A program made the translations under genes and the position numbers. 9,961 bases of DNA from Pseudomonadota bacterium (GTDB lineage Bacteria; Pseudomonadota; Alphaproteobacteria; Rhizobiales; Rhizobiaceae), in NCBI GenBank assembly GCA_023390055.1, contig JAEWDP010000126.1, positions 1-9,961 of the forward strand. Reading direction: 5' to 3'. The stretch's first letter is position 1; each line of letters begins with the position of its first letter. The notes under the pieces were generated by a model that was given only the letters and a program-made list of their open reading frames with translations, had not been told where the DNA came from and searched no databases. Below are positions 1-6,652 of the stretch, one piece after another.

Positions 1-43
1 CAACGATCCGCTGGCGAAGGTCTAAAGAATAGCTGTGGGACAT
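1..43 (-). CDS. IS630-family transposase, N-terminal fragment (runs off left edge)
   Basis: Read leftward from the ATG at 43-41, the frame gives MSHSYSLDLRQRIV before the window ends. The pattern YSLDLR-x-R-[IV]-V is the usual beginning of IS630-family transposases, where it opens the N-terminal helix-turn-helix that binds the element ends. A strong ribosome binding site, AGGAGGTG, lies on the minus strand at about 47-54, a few bases before the ATG, which fixes the start and suggests the 5' end is intact. The DDE catalytic domain lies outside the window, so whether the gene is whole cannot be judged. The family call rests on only 14 residues plus the ribosome binding site. Confidence 0.6.
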   Translation of the reverse strand, partial: MSHSYSLDLRQRIV

Positions 44-126
44 CGAATCACCTCCTGTCCCATAGCACCACGAAACCCGCCCTCTAGGGAATCCCCTAAA
101 GATTCACGAAATTTGCCCGACGCTCT
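44..126 (-). mobile_element. Leader and probable outer end of the IS630-like element
   Basis: This stretch is the untranslated leader of the transposase. IS630-family elements insert at TA dinucleotides and have short leaders. The TA at 126-127 is a candidate junction: read inward on the minus strand, the sequence from 125 begins GAGCGTCGGGCAAATTTCG, which looks like an IS630 terminal repeat, but this is from memory of similar ends and the other end is not in the window. A small palindrome (TAGGG, 4-base spacer, CCCTA) lies at 85-98. The exact boundary is an inference. Confidence 0.3.
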
Positions 127-150
127 AATTACTGTCTCAAGAACGGGGTG

Positions 151-202
151 CACTACACTATGTCTTAGGTACGATCTGTAACCTATGTGTCCGGGTCGGA
201 CA
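151..202. repeat. Degenerate 25-bp direct repeat and hairpin; possible insertion-sequence remnant
   Basis: Two related copies, CTATGTCTTAGGT at 158-170 and CTATGTGTCCGGGT at 183-196, are offset by 25 bp. The second overlaps a perfect hairpin at 188-202 (TGTCCG, loop GGT, CGGACA). Repeated motifs of this kind occur at the ends of some insertion sequences, so this may be debris of a second element. The hairpin also sits 10 bases beyond the 3' end of the tRNA and could help end its transcript, but no T-run follows it in the direction of tRNA transcription. Confidence 0.3.
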
Positions 203-211
203 GTGAGAGAA

Positions 212-288
212 TGGTACGGTTGGTGGGAATTGAACCTACGACCTCAGGTGCCACAAACCTGCGCTCTAACCAACTGAGCTACAACCGC
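212..288 (-). tRNA. tRNA-His (anticodon GUG)
   Basis: The minus strand folds into a full cloverleaf. The 7-bp acceptor stem is GCGGTTG with CAACCGT, the D stem is GCTC/GAGC, and the anticodon stem CAGGT/ACCTG holds the loop TTGTGGC with anticodon GTG (plus-strand 252-254). The variable loop is AGGTC, the T loop TTCAATT, and CCA is encoded at 214-212. The discriminator is A73 and the base before G1 is T, so there is no encoded G-1:C73 pair. A large group of alphaproteobacteria is known to have lost this otherwise near-universal tRNA-His mark, which supports the taxonomic call. Two flaws are visible: G1 faces U72 (wobble), and the T stem has an A51/C63 mismatch (plus-strand 237 and 225). Confidence 0.95.
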
Positions 289-322
289 ACAAAGAAGCGC
301 TCACGGCGCTGCTTTTCGGGTC

Positions 323-345
323 AAATACGTGTATCGAACGTATTT
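323..345. repeat. Perfect inverted repeat overlapping the tRNA-His promoter
   Basis: AAATACGT at 323-330 and ACGTATTT at 338-345 are exact reverse complements separated by 7 bp. The repeat covers the putative -10 element of the tRNA-His promoter. An 8-bp arm with a 7-bp spacer suits a dimeric regulator. It is not GC-rich and has no T-run, so it is unlikely to be a terminator. Confidence 0.5.
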
Positions 346-358
346 TGCAAGCCCTCAA
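330..358 (-). promoter_or_regulatory. Probable promoter of tRNA-His
   Basis: On the minus strand, a -35 TTGAGG (plus 353-358, preceded by C to give the rhizobial-like CTTGAG) is separated by 17 bp from a -10 GATACA (plus 330-335). Transcription would start about 35 bases before the tRNA. This 119-bp gap between phasin and tRNA otherwise shows only the palindrome at 323-345. Confidence 0.45.
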
Positions 359-407
359 GTACCAAAAGAAGGCCAGTGAATTTTACCACCAGCCTCCAGG
401 GCTCCGC

Positions 408-423
408 AAGGCCGTCAGGCCTT
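408..423 (-). terminator. Hairpin across the phasin stop codon, weak terminator candidate
   Basis: AAGGCC (408-413), loop GTCA, GGCCTT (418-423) form a perfect 6-bp stem; the loop carries the phasin TGA stop (415-417). No U-run follows in the direction of phasin transcription, so intrinsic termination is doubtful. It may instead protect the mRNA end. Confidence 0.3.
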
Positions 424-864
424 CAAATTTGCCATGACCTTTTCCGCTGCTTCCTTGCCAGGCTGGGAGACGGCTTCGGCCAGCTTGCGTGAACTGTCCT
501 GCAACTCTTTTGCCTGCTCGACGGAGAGTTCGACCTGCTTGCGAACAAAGCCGGTCTGCAGTTCCAGGAATTCTGCAACGGATTTGACACCGAAAAGAGA
601 TTCCATATGGGAAAGTGACAGGTCCGCATTGGCCCGAACCGCCTCGATTGCTTTCAAGCCCATCTCGACCGAGCCGGCTTGCGCGGACTGCAAGGTCGTC
701 TCAATCGTCTTGCCTGCTTCTTCCGTTGCAGTCTTTACCTTCGCATAGGCTTCACGTGACTGGGTGGCGCCTTTTTCGGCAAATTCGCGAAAGCTGTCCG
801 TGAACTTTGCCGGATCGAAGGCGTTGAACGAAAAGATGTCATCTGTATTGTATGCCATGCTCAT
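415..864 (-). CDS. Phasin family protein (PHB granule-associated)
   Basis: This 149-residue protein is small, soluble and almost wholly alpha-helical, with heptad-like runs (residues about 20-140), many Ala, Glu, Lys and Gln, and no membrane segment or signal peptide. The opening (FNAFDPAKFTDSFREFAEKG) and the central part (ESLFGVKSVAEFLELQTGFV) match the phasin_2 family typical of alphaproteobacteria. Phasins coat polyhydroxybutyrate granules and control their number and size. The first ATG (864-862) lies 3 bases after AAGGA; a second in-frame ATG at 858-856, giving MAYN..., has better spacing (9 bases) and may be the real start. The gene stands alone, divergent from the kinase gene. Two TGC-N3-GCA palindromes upstream suggest control by PhaR, the PHB-responsive repressor. 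The symbol phaP would be reasonable, but the paralogue cannot be assigned. Confidence 0.88.
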   Translation of the reverse strand: MSMAYNTDDIFSFNAFDPAKFTDSFREFAEKGATQSREAYAKVKTATEEAGKTIETTLQSAQAGSVEMGLKAIEAVRANADLSLSHMESLFGVKSVAEFLELQTGFVRKQVELSVEQAKELQDSSRKLAEAVSQPGKEAAEKVMANLKA

Positions 865-918
865 TGTTCCTTCTTGACGCTGCCTTGGCAGATCTTCGTC
901 GTTTCATGAGCTAACGGT

Positions 919-924
919 ACTATA
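919..924 (-). promoter_or_regulatory. Candidate -10 element of the phasin promoter
   Basis: The minus strand reads TATAGT here, about 55 bases before the phasin ATG. No good -35 hexamer sits at 16-18 bp, so the promoter may be weak or differently spaced. The two palindromes at 933-959 lie just upstream, where a repressor would compete with RNA polymerase. Confidence 0.35.
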
Positions 925-932
925 AATGATTG

Positions 933-959
933 TGCATTGCAATATTATTGTGCACCGCA
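933..959. promoter_or_regulatory. Two TGC-N3-GCA palindromes, putative PhaR operators
   Basis: TGC-ATT-GCA at 933-941 and TGC-ACC-GCA at 951-959 are centred 18 bp apart, so on nearly the same helical face. The second extends to a 15-bp palindrome, TTGTGC-ACC-GCACAA (948-962); both lie within a repeated ATTGTGCA (929-936 and 947-954). The PHB regulator PhaR of Rhodobacter is known to bind CTGC-N3-GCAG-type sites before the phasin gene. The match in pattern, gene and position supports an operator; the bound protein is inferred. Confidence 0.5.
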
Positions 960-1027
960 CAAAACGACGTTAACCTTTCTAACGGTTTCAATGCGCGCTC
1001 GGTGGACCCGAAACCGAGGCGAGGTTA

Positions 1028-1042
1028 TTAACACAGTCTTAA
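1028..1042 (+). promoter_or_regulatory. Perfect CtrA box upstream of the PdhS-like kinase
   Basis: TTAA (1028-1031), 7 bases CACAGTC, TTAA (1039-1042) match exactly the full CtrA recognition pattern TTAA-N7-TTAA of alphaproteobacteria. The box ends 40 bp before the kinase ATG. The pattern is palindromic, so orientation is taken from the gene it precedes. Being that close to the start codon, it could activate a promoter there or block one. Confidence 0.6.
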
Positions 1043-1082
1043 GAATTGCAATCCGCACCAAGTCAGGATCACGGGTCACATC

Positions 1083-4000
1083 ATGCCAGTCGTCCATTAC
1101 CCGTTCATCGATATCGCCGTCCATGAACGCGTCCGCGAGCGGTTCGTCGCAGGAGACGCTGTCGTTCTCCTTTCGACCGATCTCGATATGGTGTTGTGGT
1201 CCAATGGCCGCGGAGCACGACTTTTCGGATCCACCTCGGTCCATGACTTTCTGGATCAGGCTCAACCACCGCAAAATCTTGTCCTTCGCCAGATCGCCAC
1301 TGCGCGACAGCGGCTGTCTGAGATCGGTGACGTCTCGAACTTCACCGTCCGCATGGCGTTCGGCTTCAGGATGCTTCCCGTTGCTGCCCGTTGTGAACTG
1401 GTGGAGGTCGCAGGAACCCCGGCAGTCCTGTTCTCAACGCCTGTCGAGCAAGGCTCCCAAACGGCAAATCAATCGGCTGCCGCCATGCTGGAGGGACTGG
1501 AGGCCCCCGACACGCACATGGCGGTTGTCGATGCGCATGGCGATCTCATCGCTGCGTCTTCTGATTTTTCAACCCTTGGCCTGACGCCTGCAACATCACG
1601 CATGCTGATCACAATGGTGGAAAGCGACACCAGCCACCTGGTGAAACGACCGGTTTCTACCGCGAAAGGCTACCTGCCTGCCGCCATCGGCAAGCTCTCC
1701 GATACGCCTGGTCTGCATCTTCTTCTTATCATCGAGGCGCACCCGGCCGGAATGGACCCTGTCCCGGCACCCGACAGCGACGATGATGACGCGGTCCTCA
1801 CGGCTAAACATACTGACACAGCGCCAACTGATGTGACAAACTCGATCAATCAGATTTCCACGCCGGCAGTCGCCCCACAACTTTTGCAAAACACCCCTGC
1901 CGAGGTCCAAGACAGCGATGAACTGTCCGGTCCTGCAACTGAGGATGAAGAACTGATCGCCACGGACGCGACCGCCCATCAACTCGAAGACACAACAGAT
2001 CTGGCAGAGCACGACACCGAGACTTCGGCTCTTGCCCCGGAAGCTGAACGCGAGCCAATACCGTCACCTTTAGCTTCACCGGCACCTGCAGCCAGCAACC
2101 ACGGCACATTTGTTTTCCAGCGCGACAGCCGAGCAATGCGTTTTGTATGGAAGATCGACGCCGGGGGTCGTTTCAGCGAGATTTCCGACGAGTTTGCGGC
2201 CACCGTTGGGCCAAATGCAGCCGCGATCAACGGCATGACGTTCAACGAGGTCGCAGGCCTCCTTCAACTCGACCCGGATGGGAAGATCGGCGAACTTCTT
2301 GGCAAGCGAGATACCTGGTCCGGCAAGACCATCTGGTGGCCGGTTGAAGGCACCTCCCTGTCTGTCCCAATTGATCTGGCCGCTCTGCCGACCTACACCC
2401 GCGAACGCATCTTCGATGGCTTTCGCGGCTTCGGCATTGTTCGGGTCGGCGATGCCATCGAGGATCCTTATGCTCTTGGCCTTACATTCAGCCGGGAACC
2501 CGAAAATGACGACGCACCCGTTGAGATCAACGCGCAAGAAGGCGCGACCGCGACAGACGAGCCTCACATTGCCGAGAGGTCAGAAGATGCAGATCCGGGA
2601 GAAACAGGCTCGTTTGATCTGACCGGAGAACACGTTGGCGAAGGAGAACAGGCCGATCGATCGCCTGACGAAGATGCACCGGGACACGCAGAAACCATCG
2701 CTGCCCGCAACGAAATACCCGCGTTGCGCATCGTTAAGAACTCCCCTTCACAGGGATCAAACAGGATCATTCAACTACCCGAAGGGCGCATCTACAGGGC
2801 AGAGACTCTGTCGCCCGTGGAACAGGCATCCTTCAAGGAAATCGCCCGCCAACTCGACGGCCTTATTTCCCGAAGCATGGACGGCGGGACAGCCTCCGAC
2901 AGGGACAAGGCGGAAACCATCCCTTCCCTCGAGATTGCGAACGAAGACGACGGCAATTCACCAGCTGGAGACCAGTCGCACGGCGAATTGCCAAGCCCTG
3001 ACAGCGGCAAAGCAAAACCTTCGGACGAGCATGTACTCGCTTCCGACAGTGCCGTCGGCGAAAAGCGAGACACCGACCTCGATTTCACACCCGATCAATC
3101 GGGATTGCCCGAAGAACATACCGATCCCGACGAGACAGAACATTCTTTAGTATCGCCGGCACTTCCTGCCCACGGATTGCCAGTCCGTGAACGCACCGGC
3201 CTAAACGCCGAAATCGTTGATCAGATGCCGGTGGCCCTACTTCTCCATAATGGCGACACCCTTATTCATGGAAATCCGGAATTCCTGCGGCTGACCGGCT
3301 ACCCTGCGCTGGACGCACTTGCCGAGATCGGTGGTCTCGACGCTTTGCTTCAAAGACAGGATCTCGCTGAAAATGGTGCAACCGGCATGGTGATCGTGCG
3401 TGCCGACGATACCGTCGTTCCTGTGACAGCACGCCTGCAATCAGTGCGCTTTGAAGAAGCAACCGCACTGATGCTTGCTCTGATGCCTATCACAAACGAT
3501 GCAGCCATTGACGCTCCCGCCCCCACGGCAGACATCATCCCGCATCCGGATATGCCCGCCGTCGAAGAAAACCGGCGACTGCTGGTCGAAGTCGAGGAGC
3601 TGAGCGCAATTCTAGAGACAGCGACAGACGGTGTTGTGCTGATCAACTCCGACAACAGCATCCGCTCCATGAACCGGTCCGCCAGTGCGCTTTTCAACTA
3701 CGACAATGACGAGACGAACGGAAAACCGTTCGTGATGCTCTTTGCGCATGAAAGCCAGAAGGCAACCATCGATTATCTTGGTGGTCTGTCCGAACACGGT
3801 GTCGCAAGTGTCCTCAATGACGGCCGCGAGGTGATCGGGCGCGAGGCATCGGGTGGATTTATTCCACTTTTCATGACGATCGGGAAACTGACATCGTCTG
3901 ACGGATATTGCGCCGTCATCCGTGACATCACCCAATGGAAGCGGACCGAAGAAGAATTGCGCACCGCCAAGCGGTCTGCGGAAATGGCCAATACCCACAA

Positions 4001-4697
4001 GAGCGAATTCCTGGCCCATGTAAGCCACGAGATCCGGACACCCCTCAACGCCATCATCGGCTTTGCAGATCTCATGGCAAGCGAGCGTTTCGGCACAGTC
4101 GGCCATCCGCGCTACGTGGAATATGCCAACGACATCGTGCGTTCCGGCCGCCACGTCCTCGATATCGTCAACGACCTCCTCGACATATCAAAGATCGAGG
4201 CCGGAGAGATGGAGCTTGAATTCGTCTCGGTGGAACTCTTCGAGACCGTCTCGGAGGCGATCTCCCTGGTACAGCCGCAGGCCAACAGCCAGCGCGTGAT
4301 CATCCGCACTGCGCTCTCACACTCGGTGCCACCCGTCGTCGCCGACCTCCGCTCCGTCAAGCAGATCGTTCTCAACATATTATCGAACGCCATCCGGTTT
4401 ACCCCGTCCGGCGGGCAGATCGTCGTATCCACGGCCTATGAGGCCAATGGCAGCGTTGTCCTGCGCGTGCGTGACACCGGTGTCGGCATGACCCGTCAAG
4501 AACTCGAACTCGCGATGAAGCCGTTCCGCCAGGTCGCCAGCAGCACCAGAAAGCGCGGCGACGGCACCGGTCTTGGGCTGCCACTGACAAAGGCAATGGT
4601 GGATGCAAACAGGGCAAGTTTTTCGATCAACTCGGTCCCACGCGAAGGAACCCTGGTCGAAATAACGTTTCCACCGCAACGGGTGCTTGCGAACTGA
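1083..4697 (+). CDS. pdhS: PdhS-like cell-cycle sensor histidine kinase (PleC/DivJ class)
   Basis: This 1204-residue protein has no convincing membrane segment, so it should be cytoplasmic, like Brucella PdhS. In order: a PAS-like N-terminus (about 20-190), an acidic, Pro/Thr-rich linker (about 190-340), a PAS-like region (about 341-466), a second acidic linker interrupted by an ordered island (549-600), PAS-like regions at about 708-805 and 840-955, then the kinase core. In the core the H-box HVSHEIRTPLN places the phosphoacceptor at His982; the N-box has Asn1102, the G1 box DTGVGM is 1131-1136, and GTGLGL is 1161-1166. The string SHEIRTPLNAIIGFADLM...FGTVGHPRY is typical of kinases that act on DivK. 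No receiver domain is present. An in-frame stop at 1029 and no other start codon force ATG 1083, although no good ribosome binding site precedes it. The exact paralogue is uncertain. Confidence 0.8.
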   Translation: MPVVHYPFIDIAVHERVRERFVAGDAVVLLSTDLDMVLWSNGRGARLFGSTSVHDFLDQAQPPQNLVLRQIATARQRLSEIGDVSNFTVRMAFGFRMLPVAARCELVEVAGTPAVLFSTPVEQGSQTANQSAAAMLEGLEAPDTHMAVVDAHGDLIAASSDFSTLGLTPATSRMLITMVESDTSHLVKRPVSTAKGYLPAAIGKLSDTPGLHLLLIIEAHPAGMDPVPAPDSDDDDAVLTAKHTDTAPTDVTNSINQISTPAVAPQLLQNTPAEVQDSDELSGPATEDEELIATDATAHQLEDTTDLAEHDTETSALAPEAEREPIPSPLASPAPAASNHGTFVFQRDSRAMRFVWKIDAGGRFSEISDEFAATVGPNAAAINGMTFNEVAGLLQLDPDGKIGELLGKRDTWSGKTIWWPVEGTSLSVPIDLAALPTYTRERIFDGFRGFGIVRVGDAIEDPYALGLTFSREPENDDAPVEINAQEGATATDEPHIAERSEDADPGETGSFDLTGEHVGEGEQADRSPDEDAPGHAETIAARNEIPALRIVKNSPSQGSNRIIQLPEGRIYRAETLSPVEQASFKEIARQLDGLISRSMDGGTASDRDKAETIPSLEIANEDDGNSPAGDQSHGELPSPDSGKAKPSDEHVLASDSAVGEKRDTDLDFTPDQSGLPEEHTDPDETEHSLVSPALPAHGLPVRERTGLNAEIVDQMPVALLLHNGDTLIHGNPEFLRLTGYPALDALAEIGGLDALLQRQDLAENGATGMVIVRADDTVVPVTARLQSVRFEEATALMLALMPITNDAAIDAPAPTADIIPHPDMPAVEENRRLLVEVEELSAILETATDGVVLINSDNSIRSMNRSASALFNYDNDETNGKPFVMLFAHESQKATIDYLGGLSEHGVASVLNDGREVIGREASGGFIPLFMTIGKLTSSDGYCAVIRDITQWKRTEEELRTAKRSAEMANTHKSEFLAHVSHEIRTPLNAIIGFADLMASERFGTVGHPRYVEYANDIVRSGRHVLDIVNDLLDISKIEAGEMELEFVSVELFETVSEAISLVQPQANSQRVIIRTALSHSVPPVVADLRSVKQIVLNILSNAIRFTPSGGQIVVSTAYEANGSVVLRVRDTGVGMTRQELELAMKPFRQVASSTRKRGDGTGLGLPLTKAMVDANRASFSINSVPREGTLVEITFPPQRVLAN

Positions 4698-4727
4698 GCC
4701 TTGCGGCAGTAGCAGTTCCTCGTCCTG

Positions 4728-4743
4728 AGAGGATTGGAATTTG
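4728..4743 (+). promoter_or_regulatory. Ribosome binding site that supports a TTG start for the permease
   Basis: AGAGGA at 4728-4733 lies 7 bases before TTG 4741-4743. No ATG lies upstream in frame near a comparable site, and the next in-frame ATG (residue 24) would fall at the edge of the first membrane segment. Confidence 0.5.
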
Positions 4744-6408
4744 CAGCTTTCCCGACCCTTAAGCGAAACCCGGCCCCGTCGTCCGAAGAACCTCCACGCC
4801 CGCGCCGCAATGGCGGTTTCCGCCACCGTCGCCCTGCCAATTGTGGCGATCATCTGGCTAGCAGTCAGCGGTGGCGACGACAGCTTGCGTCACGTCATGG
4901 CCAATGTGGTTCCGCGGGCAACGATGCGGACGGTCCAACTCCTCATCTTGACCGCCTTCGTCAGCGCGCTGACCGGCATCCTCACTGCCTGGCTGGTCAC
5001 GAGCTTTAAGTTTCCGTTGCGACGCATCCTTTCAGTTGCACTGGTCCTGCCGCTTGCCATTCCGTCTTATCTTGCAGCATACGCCTTCGGAGAGTTTGCC
5101 GATTTCACAGGGCCGCTTCAGACGGCATACCGTGCAGTTTTCGGCTATCAGTCATCGCGCGACTATTCCTTTCCGGATATCCGCTCGATGGGCGGTGCCG
5201 TCTTGGTCTTGAGCTCCGTTCTCTATCCCTACATCTATCTTTCCTGCCGCTCGATGTTTCTGATGCAGGGACGGGCAGCGGCCGATGTTGCCCGCACGCT
5301 TGGTGCCGGACCTCTCAAGGTCTTCTGGCGCATCCAGATCCCCATGGCGCGGCCCGCGATCATGATCGGTGTTACGCTTGTCATGATGGAGACATTGAAC
5401 GATATCGGTGCAGTCCAGTTCCTCGGCATCAATACATTGACCTTTGCCGTCTATGATACCTGGCTCAACCGTGGCAGCTTGAGCGGAGCCACGCAGATTG
5501 CCGCCGTCATGCTCTTGATCGTGGCCCTGCTTATCTTCGTCGAACGGGCCGCCCGTCGCAGCCAGCGTTTCACAAGCAACAAGACCACAACAGCCACGCA
5601 CGACATCGTCAAGCTGGAGCTCAAGGGCGCGAACGCCATTGCCGCAACTTTAATGTGTGCCCTGCCCGTGATAACAGGCTTTGTTATTCCGGTATTTGTC
5701 TTAGGCGGCTTTGCTTCGAAGAGGCTCGATGACTATCTGGACACGCGCCTTTTGAGCGCCCTTTCCAACAGCATCATAGTCTCGCTTGCAACGGCATTCA
5801 TCGCCGTCATCCTCGGCTTTCTTCTTTCCTATGCTGTGCGCAGCAACCGCTCGTCCGCAACGGCAGTTGCTGGTCGTATCGCGTCACTTGGATACGGCGT
5901 CCCGGGAACCGTTCTTGCCATCGGCGTTCTGATCCCGCTTGCAAATTTTGACAATGCCGTCGATGCCTTCCTGCGCGCCAATTTCGGTATCTCAACCGGG
6001 CTGCTTTTATCGGGAAGTGGGTTTGCCATTGTCTATGCCTGCACGACGCGCTTCATGACAATGGCCGAAGGCACGCTGGATGCCGGCTTCCAGAAACTGT
6101 CACCGCATCTCGACATGGCTGCTCGCACACTGGGCCGCAGTCAGTCCCAGACCCTGTCATCGGTCCTTTTGCCAAATATGCGGCCAGCCATCATGATCGC
6201 CGGCCTCATGGTCTTCATTGAAACCATGAAGGAACTGTCCGCAACCATGCTGCTTCGACCGTTCAACTTCAATACGCTGGCGACCCTAGTCTATGAGGAT
6301 GCCTCCCGCGCCAGAATAGAAGATGCATCGGTAGCGGCGATGATAATCATTGTCGCGGGATTGATCCCGGTTCTTCTGGTCTCAAGGTCACTTGACCGAC
6401 AACGATAA
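4741..6408 (+). CDS. Fused two-domain ABC transporter permease, FbpB-like iron(III) type
   Basis: This 555-residue integral membrane protein has about 12 hydrophobic segments in two halves (about 25-270 and 300-550). Each half carries an EAA-type loop, where permeases dock their ATPase: ADVARTLGAG...F-x-x-IQIP at 181-201 and DMAARTLGRS...LLP at 458-478. Both are followed by RPAI. The duplicated layout and phrases such as YPYIYL and METLNDIGAVQFLGINT match FbpB/AfuB permeases for ferric iron; thiamine (ThiP) or other substrates in the same superfamily cannot be excluded. It follows the kinase by 43 bp on the same strand with no visible terminator, so co-transcription is possible. No binding protein or ATPase gene lies beside it, so it must borrow partners from elsewhere or its function has changed. 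The start is TTG. Confidence 0.82.
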   Translation: MQLSRPLSETRPRRPKNLHARAAMAVSATVALPIVAIIWLAVSGGDDSLRHVMANVVPRATMRTVQLLILTAFVSALTGILTAWLVTSFKFPLRRILSVALVLPLAIPSYLAAYAFGEFADFTGPLQTAYRAVFGYQSSRDYSFPDIRSMGGAVLVLSSVLYPYIYLSCRSMFLMQGRAAADVARTLGAGPLKVFWRIQIPMARPAIMIGVTLVMMETLNDIGAVQFLGINTLTFAVYDTWLNRGSLSGATQIAAVMLLIVALLIFVERAARRSQRFTSNKTTTATHDIVKLELKGANAIAATLMCALPVITGFVIPVFVLGGFASKRLDDYLDTRLLSALSNSIIVSLATAFIAVILGFLLSYAVRSNRSSATAVAGRIASLGYGVPGTVLAIGVLIPLANFDNAVDAFLRANFGISTGLLLSGSGFAIVYACTTRFMTMAEGTLDAGFQKLSPHLDMAARTLGRSQSQTLSSVLLPNMRPAIMIAGLMVFIETMKELSATMLLRPFNFNTLATLVYEDASRARIEDASVAAMIIIVAGLIPVLLVSRSLDRQR

Positions 6409-6412
6409 AGAG

Positions 6413-6432
6413 ACGGCGGCCAAGGCCGCCGT
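6413..6432 (+). terminator. GC-rich hairpin after the permease gene
   Basis: ACGGCGGC (6413-6420), loop CAAG, GCCGCCGT (6425-6432) form a perfect 8-bp stem starting 5 bases after the permease stop. It is followed by TAAAG rather than a T-run, so termination may be partial. A second, AT-richer hairpin lies at 6449-6465 (TTCAAC, 5-base loop, GTTGAA). Confidence 0.6.
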
Positions 6433-6534
6433 TAAAGTCAAATGCTGTTTCAACATGGGGTTGAAGGCCCGCTTGGAGAAGCCCAATCCCTGATCCGAAT
6501 TCCCTCGTTTTCGAGAAATCGGCGTAGGTTTACC

Positions 6535-6566
6535 TTTGACTAGGATTTCTTAACGCTGGATTAAAA
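6535..6566 (+). promoter_or_regulatory. CtrA box within a promoter-like sequence in a convergent gap
   Basis: TTAA (6550-6553), 7 bases CGCTGGA, TTAA (6561-6564) form a perfect TTAA-N7-TTAA box. Around it, TTGACT (6536-6541) and GATTAA (6559-6564) make a 17-bp-spaced sigma70-like promoter on the plus strand, with the box covering the spacer and -10. The 244-bp gap between the permease and synthetase stops holds no credible gene; a transcript from here would start near 6572 and run antisense into the synthetase 3' end. Apart from small hairpins (6413-6432, 6449-6465, and CTCG-TTTT-CGAG at 6504-6515) nothing else is seen in the gap. Confidence 0.45.
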
Positions 6567-6652
6567 TGAAACACTAAACATTGTACTCCGAGCTACCGTG
6601 CCAAATGGAGACATGGTGCATCATCACGACACGGTTGCCGATCGCTCGGGAC

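Noticed and set aside
970..983. A further CtrA-like site, TTAACCTTTCTAAC
   Set aside because: The second half-site is one mismatch from TTAA and its spacing is 5-6 bases rather than 7, so it does not fit the full box.
937..1584. A 215-codon plus-strand frame overlapping the kinase start
   Set aside because: It is in another frame over the N-terminus of the well-supported kinase, is rich in Ser and Arg as typical of GC-rich shadow frames, and crosses the CtrA box and operators.
6387..6455. A 22-codon minus-strand frame beginning MLKQHLTLTAALAAVSLS that resembles a signal peptide
   Set aside because: Its Ala-rich part is simply the permease terminator hairpin read backwards, there is no ribosome binding site, and it stops inside the permease gene.
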